From: Chryseobacterium indoltheticum
Lineage (GTDB): Bacteria; Bacteroidota; Bacteroidia; Flavobacteriales; Weeksellaceae
Direction: 5' to 3'
Assembly: GCF_003815915.1 (NCBI RefSeq)
Contig: NZ_CP033929.1
Coordinates: forward strand, 2,604,001 to 2,668,000
Length of the DNA: 64,000 nucleotides
In this document: in pieces, positions 1-7,838 of the stretch
Numbering within the stretch: position 1 is the first letter of the stretch
Layout: the number at the start of each line of letters is the position of its first letter
Program-made: the position numbers and the translations under genes
Notes under the pieces: model-generated
Databases searched by the model: none
Told to the model about the DNA's origin: nothing
Seen by the model: the letters and a program-made list of their open reading frames with translations, nothing else

Positions 1-1
1 T

Positions 2-352
2 CTGTATAGAAAAAATACTGTTACTCAGCCAACTTCAACTTTCAATAGTAATGAATGGGATTCTTATGCAAGCAATTACTGCCAAAATCTAGGTACATTA
101 ACTACTTCTGAAGCCGAATTATTTGTTAAAAAAGAGTTTAAAATCTATCCGAATCCGGTTCATGAAAACATTTTTGTAAGTGGAAAAACTGAAAATGTTC
201 AGAATGCTCAAATTCTAGATTATTCAGGGCAATTAATTTATAGCGAGAAAACGCCATTTAAAAACAAGAAAAATATTTCTGTACAGAATTTAAAAACTGG
301 TTCTTACTTGTTGAAACTTGACGATAAAGCTTATCAGTTTATTAAGAAGTAG
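2..352 (+). CDS. C-terminal part of a secreted protein with a type IX secretion (Por) sorting domain; 5' end outside the window
   Basis: An open frame runs in from the left edge and ends at TAG 350-352. The last ~70 residues have the look of a T9SS type A sorting domain: a 'FKIYPNP' start, short beta-strand segments, 'GSYLLKL' and a basic end 'FIKK'. Such domains send cargo through the outer membrane by the PorSS/T9SS and are then removed. The residues before it (with 'NEWDSYASN' and 'NLGTL') resemble the end of a lamin-tail domain, so the parent may be a lamin-tail or endonuclease-type secreted protein. The sorting domain is clear; the parent identity is an inference because the catalytic part lies outside. 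Confidence 0.8.
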   Translation: MYRKNTVTQPTSTFNSNEWDSYASNYCQNLGTLTTSEAELFVKKEFKIYPNPVHENIFVSGKTENVQNAQILDYSGQLIYSEKTPFKNKKNISVQNLKTGSYLLKLDDKAYQFIKK

Positions 353-377
353 GATTAAATTTAAATACAAACTGTAC

Positions 378-411
378 AACTTCGTTCAACTTTGAGCGAA
401 GTTTTTTGTTT
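378..411 (+). terminator. Rho-independent terminator after the T9SS-domain protein
   Basis: AACTTCGTTC and GAGCGAAGTT form a 10-bp stem (one G-T pair) around a short loop and are followed directly by a run of T. It sits 26 bases after the stop codon. Confidence 0.8.
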
Positions 412-418
412 ATAAAAT

Positions 419-487
419 TTATAAGCAAAAAAGCTAATATTTATTACTTATAATCAAATCTGCTTATATTTTTTATTTATAAGTAAT
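419..487. promoter_or_regulatory. Operator-like array of TTATAAG boxes upstream of satD
   Basis: Four copies of a TTATAAG/CTTATAA box occur in 69 bases: TTATAAGC at 419-426, ATTACTTATAA at 443-453, GCTTATA at 462-468 and TTATAAGTAAT at 477-487. The second and fourth are perfect 11-base reverse complements of each other. The last box lies just upstream of the -7 element of the satD promoter. Such an array is expected for an autoregulated gene, and satD itself encodes a helix-turn-helix. The binding protein is an inference. Confidence 0.6.
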
Positions 488-493
488 AATGAT

Positions 494-501
494 TATATTT
501 G
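494..501 (+). promoter_or_regulatory. satD promoter -7 box (TATATTTG), predicted leaderless transcript
   Basis: TATATTTG matches the Bacteroidota TAnnTTTG element exactly. Only four bases separate it from the satD ATG at 506, so transcription should start at or next to the start codon. Confidence 0.65.
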
Positions 502-505
502 CAAA

Positions 506-1111
506 ATGATAGCGGTCATTACCGGTGATATTATAAATTCACAGCATGCAGATACTGAAGTTTGGATTACCAAGCTTAAAAATCTTCTCGACAAGTGGGG
601 AAGTGCTCCTGAAACATGGGAAATCTACAGAGGCGACGAATTTCAATTTAAATGTAATATCGATGATGTTTTTTGGCATTTCTTAGCTATCAAATCTCTT
701 ATAAAAAGTCAGGAAAATTTAGATGTAAGAATTGCGATTGGAATTGGAGAAGAAAGTTTTTCATCCGAAAAAATTACCGAATCCAACGGTTCCGCTTACG
801 TGAATTCCGGAAGATTATTGAATGATCTGAAGAGTGATGGCGACACCGTTTCCATTAAAACTTCCAACGATCCTATAGACCGTGATCTCAATATTTTATT
901 AAAATGGGCATCCAAAGATTTTGATAATTGGACGATGGCAACTGCCGAAATTATCCACGAAATGATAATGAATCAAGATTATACACAAGAAGATCTTGCC
1001 AAAAAATTTACCATTTCACAGTCCTCAATCAGCCAAAGGCTGAAGCGTGCAAACTACGAACTGATCGTAGAAACCAATCATTATTTTAAAAAGAAAATTT
1101 CAGAACTGTAA
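506..1111 (+). CDS. SatD family protein with C-terminal helix-turn-helix
   Basis: A 201-residue protein that matches the SatD family, named from the streptococcal secretion and acid tolerance operon. The N-terminal ~110 residues carry 'ITGDI' (Asp8) and 'YRGDEFQ' (Asp44, Glu45), an arrangement reminiscent of palm-type nucleotide cyclase folds. The C-terminal ~45 residues contain a helix-turn-helix ('EDLAKKFTISQSSISQRLKRA'-like, about 170-190). This suggests a ligand-sensing transcription factor. The downstream DUF3307 membrane gene starts 2 bases after the stop, so the two are co-transcribed. ATG 506 is the only start compatible with the promoter. Family assignment is good; biochemical role is unknown. 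Confidence 0.8.
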   Translation: MIAVITGDIINSQHADTEVWITKLKNLLDKWGSAPETWEIYRGDEFQFKCNIDDVFWHFLAIKSLIKSQENLDVRIAIGIGEESFSSEKITESNGSAYVNSGRLLNDLKSDGDTVSIKTSNDPIDRDLNILLKWASKDFDNWTMATAEIIHEMIMNQDYTQEDLAKKFTISQSSISQRLKRANYELIVETNHYFKKKISEL

Positions 1112-1113
1112 GC

Positions 1114-1809
1114 ATGATTTTTATTCAACTCATATTGGCACATTTACTCGGAGATTTTATTCTTCAGCCAAATTCTTGGGTTGCAGATAAAGAGAACCGT
1201 AAACTGAAAAGTTCATATTTATATTTTCATGTGCTTATTCACACTGTTTTAAGTTTTATTTTCCTTTGGGATCTTAAACTTTGGTGGGTAGCAGTTTTAG
1301 TGGGAATCACTCATTTCATTATTGATGCCTGTAAACTTAGTTTTCAGAATATTCAGACAAAAAAGGCGTGGTTCTTTATAGATCAGGCTCTTCATGTAGC
1401 TGTTATCGGAGGAATTTCTCTTTATTTCAGTGAATTTAATTTTGAATTTCTAAAAGATCAGGAATTTTTGAAAATTTTAATGGCTGCTTTGTTTTTAACA
1501 TCGCCAGCTTCAATTTTTATTAAACTATTGTTATCATCTTGGACTCCCGTGAGCGAAGGAGAAAATAATTTGCAAAGCGAATCTTTATCGAGTGCCGGAA
1601 AATACATCGGGATTTTAGAACGGTTATTGGTTTTCGCATTTATTGTAGTCAATCATTGGGAAGGAGTTGGTTTTATGGTCGCTGCAAAATCTGTTTTCAG
1701 ATTCAGTGATCTCGCACAGGCAAAACAAAGAAAACTGACAGAATATGTATTGATCGGTACACTATTAAGTTTTGGAACTGCTGTTATAGCAGGAATTTTA
1801 ATTAAGTAA
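1114..1809 (+). CDS. DUF3307 integral membrane protein
   Basis: A 231-residue hydrophobic protein. The N-terminus 'LAHLLGDFILQP' with the following His/Asp pattern ('HVLIHTVLSF', 'THFIIDACK') is the DUF3307 signature; about six or seven membrane helices are visible over its whole length. It follows satD with a 2-base gap and pairs with it as in other genomes, which suggests that SatD controls or senses something for this inner-membrane protein. The conserved His and Asp residues could bind metal, but no function is established. Confidence 0.8.
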   Translation: MIFIQLILAHLLGDFILQPNSWVADKENRKLKSSYLYFHVLIHTVLSFIFLWDLKLWWVAVLVGITHFIIDACKLSFQNIQTKKAWFFIDQALHVAVIGGISLYFSEFNFEFLKDQEFLKILMAALFLTSPASIFIKLLLSSWTPVSEGENNLQSESLSSAGKYIGILERLLVFAFIVVNHWEGVGFMVAAKSVFRFSDLAQAKQRKLTEYVLIGTLLSFGTAVIAGILIK

Positions 1810-1831
1810 AAGTATATAAATCTAATTAACT

Positions 1832-1855
1832 GAAAACCTTTGATTCAAGGTTTTC
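1832..1855. other. Perfect 9-bp hairpin between the satD operon and purC
   Basis: GAAAACCTT and AAGGTTTTC flank a 6-base loop 22 bases after the DUF3307 gene. No U-run follows on either strand, so it is a weak terminator candidate or part of the purC leader. Confidence 0.4.
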
Positions 1856-1877
1856 TAAAGTAAAAAAAGTAAAAATT

Positions 1878-2600
1878 ATGAGTCAAAAGCTAGAAATGCT
1901 GTATGAAGGTAAAGCAAAACAAGTATTTGCAACCGAAAATCCTGAAGAAGTTGTGGTACGTTTCAAAGACGATGCAACAGCGTTTAATGCTCAAAAAAGA
2001 GGATCTGTAGATTTAAAAGGTGAAATGAACAATGCCATCACCACTCTTATTTTTGAATATTTAAATGAAAAAGGAATTAGAACTCATTTCATCAAACAAC
2101 TAGACGAAAGAGAGCAATTGGTAAAAAAAGTATCAATTATTCCTTTGGAAATGGTCGTAAGAAACTATTCTGCAGGAAGCATGGCTCAGAGATTAGGAGT
2201 TGAGGAAGGAATTAAATCTCCGGTTACCATCTTCGATATCTGCTACAAAAAAGACGAATTGGGAGATCCACTAATCAACGATCACCATGCAGTTTTCTTG
2301 GGTGCAGCTACTTATGAAGAACTAAACGAAATGTATGCATTGACAGGAAAAATCAACGAAATTCTGATCGATCTTTTCGACAAAATGAATATTATTTTGG
2401 TTGATTTCAAAATAGAATTAGGAAAAACTTCAGACGGAGAGATCATTCTTGCTGACGAAATTTCTCCTGATACATGCAGACTTTGGGACAAAGACACGAT
2501 GAAGAAGTTGGATAAAGACAGATTCAGAAGAGATCTTGGTGAGGTTACCGAAGCTTATGTTGAGATCTACAATAGATTGAAAACTTTACTTAATAAGTAA
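1878..2600 (+). CDS. purC: Phosphoribosylaminoimidazole-succinocarboxamide synthase (SAICAR synthetase)
   Basis: Joins CAIR and aspartate with ATP to make SAICAR in de novo purine synthesis, in the cytoplasm. The 240-residue length is standard for the bacterial single-domain enzyme. '[10 protein letters not shown]' at residues 8-17 is the N-terminal nucleotide-binding signature, '[10 protein letters not shown]' lies mid-protein, and 'SPDTCRLWD' at 196-204 is the SAICAR synthetase signature. purF lies 460 bases downstream in the same direction, with one small ORF inserted between them, so the two were probably adjacent originally. Confidence 0.97.
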   Translation: MSQKLEMLYEGKAKQVFATENPEEVVVRFKDDATAFNAQKRGSVDLKGEMNNAITTLIFEYLNEKGIRTHFIKQLDEREQLVKKVSIIPLEMVVRNYSAGSMAQRLGVEEGIKSPVTIFDICYKKDELGDPLINDHHAVFLGAATYEELNEMYALTGKINEILIDLFDKMNIILVDFKIELGKTSDGEIILADEISPDTCRLWDKDTMKKLDKDRFRRDLGEVTEAYVEIYNRLKTLLNK

Positions 2601-2611
2601 AGTTTGAGAAG

Positions 2612-2630
2612 TTAGAAGTTAGATATTAGA
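2612..2630 (+). repeat. Left arm of a perfect 19-bp inverted repeat flanking the four-helix-bundle ORF
   Basis: TTAGAAGTTAGATATTAGA at 2612-2630 is the exact reverse complement of 3027-3045. The arms lie immediately outside the ORF at 2638-2997. Confidence 0.85.
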
Positions 2631-2637
2631 ATTTAGT

Positions 2638-2997
2638 ATGAAATCGCACCGAATTGAAGATTTGAAAGTTTGGAGTAAATCAATGGCTTTAGTAAAAGAA
2701 GTTTATCTGGTTACTGCCGAATTGCCAAATGAAGAAAAGTTTGGCTTACTTTCTCAAATCAGAAGATGTGCAGTTTCGATACCTTCCAATATTGCAGAAG
2801 GAGCAGGAAGAAATAATAAGAACGAATTTTATCAATTTCTTGGAATTGCGTTTGGTTCTACTTACGAATTACAAACTCAGTTACAATTATTAATAGATTT
2901 AAATTTTATTTCCGAAACTAAAATAGTTCCTTTAAAAGAACTTTTAGCTGAGATACAGAAAATGATTTATTCATTGAAGACAAGTTTAAAAATATAA
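2638..2997 (+). CDS. Four-helix-bundle protein (23S rRNA intervening-sequence / Avd-like family)
   Basis: 119 residues, mostly helical. 'EDLKVWSKSMALVKEVY', 'LLSQIRRCAVSIPSNIAEGAGR' and 'FYQFLGIAFGSTYELQTQL' are hallmark blocks of the S23/IVP family, whose members form pentameric four-helix bundles and relate to the Avd accessory protein of diversity-generating retroelements. The gene sits between purC and purF and is enclosed by a perfect 19-bp inverted repeat, so it looks like an inserted unit. No reverse transcriptase is nearby. Its function outside rRNA insertions is not known. Confidence 0.85.
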   Translation: MKSHRIEDLKVWSKSMALVKEVYLVTAELPNEEKFGLLSQIRRCAVSIPSNIAEGAGRNNKNEFYQFLGIAFGSTYELQTQLQLLIDLNFISETKIVPLKELLAEIQKMIYSLKTSLKI

Positions 2998-3026
2998 TTG
3001 AAGTTAACTTAGACTAATTTCTAACA

Positions 3027-3045
3027 TCTAATATCTAACTTCTAA
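3027..3045 (-). repeat. Right arm of the 19-bp inverted repeat
   Basis: TCTAATATCTAACTTCTAA, the exact reverse complement of 2612-2630. It lies 16 bases before the purF start codon. Confidence 0.85.
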
Positions 3046-3061
3046 TTTAGAAAAAATAGAA

Positions 3062-4561
3062 ATGAAAAGTTTAGACATTCATAAAAGTGAATATTTAAAA
3101 CAGTTTGAAACTCAAACCTACGGAAGAAATCTTTTCAGAACGCAGGAAGAAGAAAGACTGGATGCTCCAAACGAGGAGTGCGGGATCTTTGGGATGTATT
3201 CTGATAACGATCTGGATACGTTTTCTCTTTCTCAGTTTGGGCTTTTTGCGCTTCAGCACAGAGGTCAGGAAGCTTGTGGTATTTCTGTTCTTAAAGACGG
3301 AAAGATTACCAACATGAAAGATGAAGGTTTGGTTTTGGATGTTTATAAAGAGATTCAGGAACCTGAAACTTTTATGGGAAATTCTGCAATCGGGCACACC
3401 CGTTACACGACTGCAGGAGATAAAAAGAAGTATAATTTCCAGCCATTTTTTGCCAAAAACGAATATGACCAGATTATACTTTCTATCGCTCACAATGGTA
3501 ACTTAACCAATGCGAAAGAATTAAAGAATGAACTGGAAGCTGAAGGTGTAGTTTTCAGAGCGACTTCCGATTCTGAGGTTATTTTAAGATTAATTCAAAA
3601 AAATCTTGACCTTGGACTTCGTGGTGCCATTAAAGCAACGATGGAGAAAATTGAAGGCGCATATTCTGTTGTTGGGATGACAAGAAACAAATTCTTTGCA
3701 TTCAGAGATTTCAACGGAATCAGACCTTTGGTTTTAGGAGCTGTTGATGAGAAAACATATGTTGTTGCTTCAGAATCTGTAGCTTTAGATGCAGTGGGAG
3801 CTCAATATGTAAGAGATATTTTACCGGGAGAAATCATTTATACCAATGAAAACGAACCTGGAAAACTAAATTCTTACATGGTAAATGAGGAAAGAGGGAA
3901 GCAGAGAATTTGTTCTTTTGAATATATTTATTTTGCAAGACCCGATTCTACTTTAGAAAACATTAATGTTTACGAGATCAGAGAAAAATCTGGTGAAAAA
4001 ATCTGGGAACAGGCTCCTGTAGAGGCTGATATCGTAATTGGAGTTCCAGATTCTGGAGTTCCTGCTGCAATTGGTTTTTCTAAAGCTTCAGGAATACCTT
4101 TCCGCCCTGTTTTGATTAAAAACAGATATATCGGAAGAAGTTTCATCGTTCCTACTCAGGAAATGAGGGAAAGAATTGTTAATCTGAAACTGAATCCTAT
4201 TATTTCTGAGATCAAAGACAAAAGAGTAGTTATCATTGACGATTCAATCGTTCGAGGAACAACTTCTAAGAGATTGGTTAAAATTTTAAAAGAAGCAGGC
4301 GTTAAAGAAATTCACTTCAGAAGTGTTTCTCCACCCATTATTGCACCTTGCTATTTGGGGATAGATACACCATCGAAAGACGATTTGATTTCTGCCAATA
4401 TGACAACAGAACAGTTGAGAGATTATTTGGGAGTAGACTCTTTGGAGTTTTTAAGTACTGATAATTTAAAAGAAATTTTAGGTTCTTCAAACCACTGCTT
4501 CGGATGTTTTACTGAAGAATATCCTGTAGCAAAAGGAGAAGAAATAGAATTATTTAATTAA
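3062..4561 (+). CDS. purF: Amidophosphoribosyltransferase
   Basis: Catalyses the first committed purine step: PRPP plus glutamine to phosphoribosylamine. An N-terminal Ntn glutaminase domain begins at Cys40 ('EECGIFGMY'), implying removal of a 39-residue propeptide, longer than the 11 residues of the Bacillus enzyme. The PRPP loop 'VVIIDDSIVRGTTSKR' is at about 389-404. Cys284, Cys430, Cys479 and Cys482 ('CFGC') fit the four ligands of the structural [4Fe-4S] cluster of Bacillus-type PurF. Length 499 is typical. A strong terminator follows. Confidence 0.97.
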   Translation: MKSLDIHKSEYLKQFETQTYGRNLFRTQEEERLDAPNEECGIFGMYSDNDLDTFSLSQFGLFALQHRGQEACGISVLKDGKITNMKDEGLVLDVYKEIQEPETFMGNSAIGHTRYTTAGDKKKYNFQPFFAKNEYDQIILSIAHNGNLTNAKELKNELEAEGVVFRATSDSEVILRLIQKNLDLGLRGAIKATMEKIEGAYSVVGMTRNKFFAFRDFNGIRPLVLGAVDEKTYVVASESVALDAVGAQYVRDILPGEIIYTNENEPGKLNSYMVNEERGKQRICSFEYIYFARPDSTLENINVYEIREKSGEKIWEQAPVEADIVIGVPDSGVPAAIGFSKASGIPFRPVLIKNRYIGRSFIVPTQEMRERIVNLKLNPIISEIKDKRVVIIDDSIVRGTTSKRLVKILKEAGVKEIHFRSVSPPIIAPCYLGIDTPSKDDLISANMTTEQLRDYLGVDSLEFLSTDNLKEILGSSNHCFGCFTEEYPVAKGEEIELFN

Positions 4562-4581
4562 GATTTAAATATCTAAATATT

Positions 4582-4615
4582 AAAAGGTCAGACTTACAAT
4601 TAAGTCTGACCTTTT
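4582..4615. terminator. Bidirectional terminator between purF and the porin-like gene
   Basis: AAAAGGTCAGACTTA pairs with TAAGTCTGACCTTTT around a 4-base loop, with A and T runs on the two sides. It serves purF on the plus strand and the 4641-5291 gene on the minus strand. Confidence 0.9.
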
Positions 4616-4640
4616 CTATTGAAATAAGATTGTTCTTTTC

Positions 4641-5291
4641 TTAGAATTTGTAAGCTAAACCTACTTGGAAAGCATTGTTTCTTACAGCATCCGAATTAGC
4701 TGGTCTGTCTTTAGCAATATCTGTTACACCTGCAACATATCTTGCTGTAATACCGATATTATCTGTGAAATAATATCCAGCACCTAAACCAATACCTACG
4801 TTGAATGTATTAAAATTATCTTTATAGTTTCCTGATTCAGCTAATACATCATTATTAGTTTCGTTTTTAGCCTTGTTTTTTGCACTAACCATGAAACCAA
4901 ATTCCGGACCTGCTTCTACATATAAATTTGGAATAAAGTTGTATTGAAACATTACTGGAACTGTAACATAATCTAGGTGGTTTGCATAAGAATATCTGTT
5001 TCCTGCTACTACATAATCATATTTGTCTCCATATTGAGAGTATAAAACCTCTGGCTGAATACTAAATGATTCTGCAACCGGGATATTAGCAAATACACCT
5101 GCATTAAAACCGATTTTTGATCCTTGATCTTCTAAAGTTTCATTTTTTGATAATGAAGAAACGTTCATACCTGCTTTAATACCAAATCTTACATCTGAAG
5201 AAGACATTGATCTAGTTGTGGTTGTCGTTGTAGTCTGAGCAAATGCCAAAGATGTTGACAAAACTGCGATTCCTAAAATTAACTTTTTCAT
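4641..5291 (-). CDS. Outer-membrane beta-barrel protein (PorT/OmpX-like)
   Basis: 216 residues with a clear signal peptide ('KKLILGIAVLSTSLAFAQ', cleavage after about residue 19). The mature part shows alternating hydrophobic strands, 'FGIKAGMNVSSLS' near the start, and ends in an aromatic residue ('GLAYKF'), as outer-membrane barrels do. This is the PorT-type 'porin family' barrel common in Flavobacteriia. A poly-Thr stretch follows the signal peptide. No substrate can be inferred. Confidence 0.85.
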   Translation of the reverse strand: MKKLILGIAVLSTSLAFAQTTTTTTTRSMSSSDVRFGIKAGMNVSSLSKNETLEDQGSKIGFNAGVFANIPVAESFSIQPEVLYSQYGDKYDYVVAGNRYSYANHLDYVTVPVMFQYNFIPNLYVEAGPEFGFMVSAKNKAKNETNNDVLAESGNYKDNFNTFNVGIGLGAGYYFTDNIGITARYVAGVTDIAKDRPANSDAVRNNAFQVGLAYKF

Positions 5292-5411
5292 AACTTAAAT
5301 TTTTTAATATTTTACTAATTCTAATTTTAAATTTTACTACCAAACTTTTGAGTTTGACGAGTCGTATCTTTCAAATTGTTTGCCAAAATGTAAAGAATGT
5401 TCAAAACATTA

Positions 5412-5440
5412 AAAAACCATTCACAATAATGAATGGTTGA
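5412..5440 (-). terminator. Probable terminator downstream of aroB
   Basis: AACCATTC and GAATGGTT form an 8-bp stem, and on the minus strand it is followed by six T. It lies about 100 bases beyond the aroB stop in an AT-rich, apparently non-coding spacer. Confidence 0.65.
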
Positions 5441-5539
5441 AAGCGTAACATAATGAATATGAATTAATTAAATTTAAGCTAATTAATATGCTGTAAATAA
5501 CAATTATTTAAATTTAAATCTAAAAATTTAGTTTTAAAC

Positions 5540-6586
5540 TTAAAATTCACTCAATGTTTTGTAATAATTAATTGATTTTTGAATATTTTCGTTACTGCAT
5601 TCGTGATCATAAATACAAGAACCGATTGCTGAAAGCAAAGAAAAATTGATTTTTGCATCAGTATTCTTCTTATCATTTAATAATAAATTGAAAATATCTT
5701 CATCCTTAAAACCGCTCAAATCAATAAAACAGAAATAGCGCTGGATATTTTCTATGATTAATTCTGAATCTTCCTTAGAAATTAAACCCTCAAGATAAGA
5801 AAGATGGCTTTCGCAAATCATCCCCAAAGCAACCGCTTCACCATGAAGGATAGGGTTTTCACTTTGAAGGCATAAACTTTCGATAGCATGGCCTATGGTA
5901 TGACCAAAGTTTAAAGTCTTTCTTACATTTTTCTCATGAAAATCAGCATTCACAACTTCTTGCTTAATTTCCATTGAATGCGGAATAAGAGGCTCAATCC
6001 CAACAGGATCTAAATGCTGCAACTTTATTAAATCTTCCCAATGTTTTTTATCTGCAATTAAGCCATGTTTTAACATTTCGGCAAATCCACTTTTCAGTTC
6101 TTTTGCGGGAAGAGTATCTAAAAATCGCGTATAAGCATATATCTGCTCAGGAAAAGAAAATGTTCCTACCATATTTTTATAATGCATCAGATCGATTCCT
6201 GTTTTACCACCGATAGATGCATCACACATTGAAAGTAGCGTCGTCGGTATATTGATAAACTGAATTCCTCTTTTATAAGTAGAAGCTACAAAACCTCCCA
6301 TATCGGTAGTCACGCCGCCACCAAGATTGATTATTAAAGCTTTTCGGTCGGTCTGCATTTCTGTAAGAATTTCCCAAAGCTGATTGGCAGTTTGAATGTT
6401 TTTCATTTCTTCACCTGCTTCAATCTCCAGAATTTCAAAAGAAATATCGGTTTCCAAATTACCTAATAATACAGGAAGGCAATATTCATGTGTGTTTTCA
6501 TCCACCAGAATAAAAATTTTGCTGAATGATTTTTCGGTCAGAAATTGATTGAGCTGCGAAAAATTTTCGTCTAATAAAGTAATCAT
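5540..6586 (-). CDS. aroB: 3-dehydroquinate synthase
   Basis: Second enzyme of the shikimate pathway: NAD- and metal-dependent cyclisation of DAHP to 3-dehydroquinate. 348 residues, usual length. Visible motifs are 'GGGVTTDMGGFVAS' (NAD/phosphate binding), 'IPTTLLSMCDASIGGKTGID', and 'LNFGHTIGHAIE' with metal-ligand histidines. A TAACTTTG box lies upstream and is divergent from the promoter of the pseudouridine synthase. Confidence 0.97.
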   Translation of the reverse strand: MITLLDENFSQLNQFLTEKSFSKIFILVDENTHEYCLPVLLGNLETDISFEILEIEAGEEMKNIQTANQLWEILTEMQTDRKALIINLGGGVTTDMGGFVASTYKRGIQFINIPTTLLSMCDASIGGKTGIDLMHYKNMVGTFSFPEQIYAYTRFLDTLPAKELKSGFAEMLKHGLIADKKHWEDLIKLQHLDPVGIEPLIPHSMEIKQEVVNADFHEKNVRKTLNFGHTIGHAIESLCLQSENPILHGEAVALGMICESHLSYLEGLISKEDSELIIENIQRYFCFIDLSGFKDEDIFNLLLNDKKNTDAKINFSLLSAIGSCIYDHECSNENIQKSINYYKTLSEF

Positions 6587-6623
6587 CGTATGATTTTTTT
6601 ATAATTAAAGCTATTCTAAGCTA

Positions 6624-6631
6624 CAAAGTTA
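6624..6631 (-). promoter_or_regulatory. aroB promoter -7 box (TAACTTTG)
   Basis: On the minus strand the bases read TAACTTTG, an exact TAnnTTTG match, about 37 bases before the aroB ATG. It lies some 34 bases from the divergent box at 6665. Confidence 0.55.
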
Positions 6632-6664
6632 TGATTCTTAATTTCTAACTCGTAACTAAATCAC

Positions 6665-6672
6665 TATCTTTG
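6665..6672 (+). promoter_or_regulatory. Promoter -7 box (TATCTTTG) of the pseudouridine synthase gene
   Basis: Exact TAnnTTTG match 14 bases before the ATG at 6687, giving a leader of roughly eight bases. Confidence 0.65.
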
Positions 6673-6686
6673 CAAAAATATTTAGA

Positions 6687-7838
6687 ATGAGCAGAGACAA
6701 TAATAATTCAGGGAGACCTAAAAAACCTAGATCTTCAACAAGAAACTCAGACAGCCCTCGTTCTCTTAAATCTGGAGATTCCGGATCAAAACCTTTCAAG
6801 AAGTCATTCCCTAAAGCGGGAGAAAGAAATTCTGATTCTAAAAGAAGTGATGATACAAGTTATCAAGCTCGAATGAATAAGAAATATTCAAAAACTGAAC
6901 AAGAACCATTTATTACAAGTTCAGGTGAAGAGAAAAAGACTTTCGGTAAATCTGCTCCCAAAAGAGGAGGTAGCAGACCCAATAGTTTTGACGTTAGAGA
7001 TAAATACGAAAGAGGCAGCCTGAAATACGGAAGAAGACCCGGAACTGAAGGAAGCGATAAAGATCAGGATAAAGCAAAATCTTTTGTACAGCAAAGAAGA
7101 TTCAAGAAAGTTGAAAAAGACGTTCATAAAGATACTATTCGTCTTAATAAATACATTGCCAATTCCGGAATTTGCAGTAGGAGAGAAGCTGATGAGTTGA
7201 TTACTCAAGGTTTGGTGGAAGTCAACGGAAAAGTAGTAACAGAAATGGGTTACCAGGTTGAGAAGACTGACAAGGTTGTATTTGACGGACAAAATATTAC
7301 GCCTGAAAAACCTGTTTATGTGCTTTTAAACAAGCCAAAAGGTTATATTTCTACAACTAAAGATGACAAAGCAAGAAAAACGGTAATGGATTTGGTTGCA
7401 AATGCTTCTCCATACAGAGTTTTCCCGGTAGGAAGATTAGACCGTTCTACAACCGGAGTTATTCTTTTGACCAATGACGGACACATGACTAAAAAACTGA
7501 CGCATCCATCTTTTGATTCTAAGAAAATTTATCACGTTACCTTAGACAAAAAATTAACGAACGAAGACATGAAACTTATTGCAGAAGGAATTCGTTTGGA
7601 TGAAGGTATTGCAGAAGTTGATCAAATTTCGTTTATTGAAGGAAAACCTAAAAATGAAATCGGAATCGAAATTCATATCGGTTGGAACCGTGTCATCAGA
7701 AGAATTTTCCAACGTTTAGGATACGAAGTAGAAGCTCTGGACAGAGTAATGTTTGCAGGACTTACAAAGAAAAACATCAAAAGAGGTCACTGGAGGATTC
7801 TTACAGAATTGGAAGTGAATAATCTTAAAATGCTTTAA
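6687..7838 (+). CDS. RluB/RsuA-type 23S rRNA pseudouridine synthase with long disordered N-terminus
   Basis: 383 residues. The first ~145 are Ser/Lys/Arg/Gly-rich and disordered. An S4 RNA-binding domain follows ('IRLNKYIANSGICSRREADELI'), then the RsuA/RluB catalytic domain with 'GRLDRSTTGVILLTNDG', where the Asp of GRLDRST is the catalytic nucleophile. The enzyme isomerises uridines in rRNA, probably in the 2605 region of 23S rRNA as RluB does. The basic extension is usual in Bacteroidota homologues and may aid ribosome binding. Choice of RluB over RsuA/RluE is an inference. Confidence 0.9.
   Translation: MSRDNNNSGRPKKPRSSTRNSDSPRSLKSGDSGSKPFKKSFPKAGERNSDSKRSDDTSYQARMNKKYSKTEQEPFITSSGEEKKTFGKSAPKRGGSRPNSFDVRDKYERGSLKYGRRPGTEGSDKDQDKAKSFVQQRRFKKVEKDVHKDTIRLNKYIANSGICSRREADELITQGLVEVNGKVVTEMGYQVEKTDKVVFDGQNITPEKPVYVLLNKPKGYISTTKDDKARKTVMDLVANASPYRVFPVGRLDRSTTGVILLTNDGHMTKKLTHPSFDSKKIYHVTLDKKLTNEDMKLIAEGIRLDEGIAEVDQISFIEGKPKNEIGIEIHIGWNRVIRRIFQRLGYEVEALDRVMFAGLTKKNIKRGHWRILTELEVNNLKML

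Noticed and set aside
2638..2997. Avd accessory protein of a diversity-generating retroelement
   Set aside because: No reverse transcriptase, template repeat or variable repeat occurs nearby; only the S23-type fold similarity remains.
3095..3493. 132-codon antisense frame within purF
   Set aside because: purF is intact and conserved over the same stretch; the antisense text is low-complexity.
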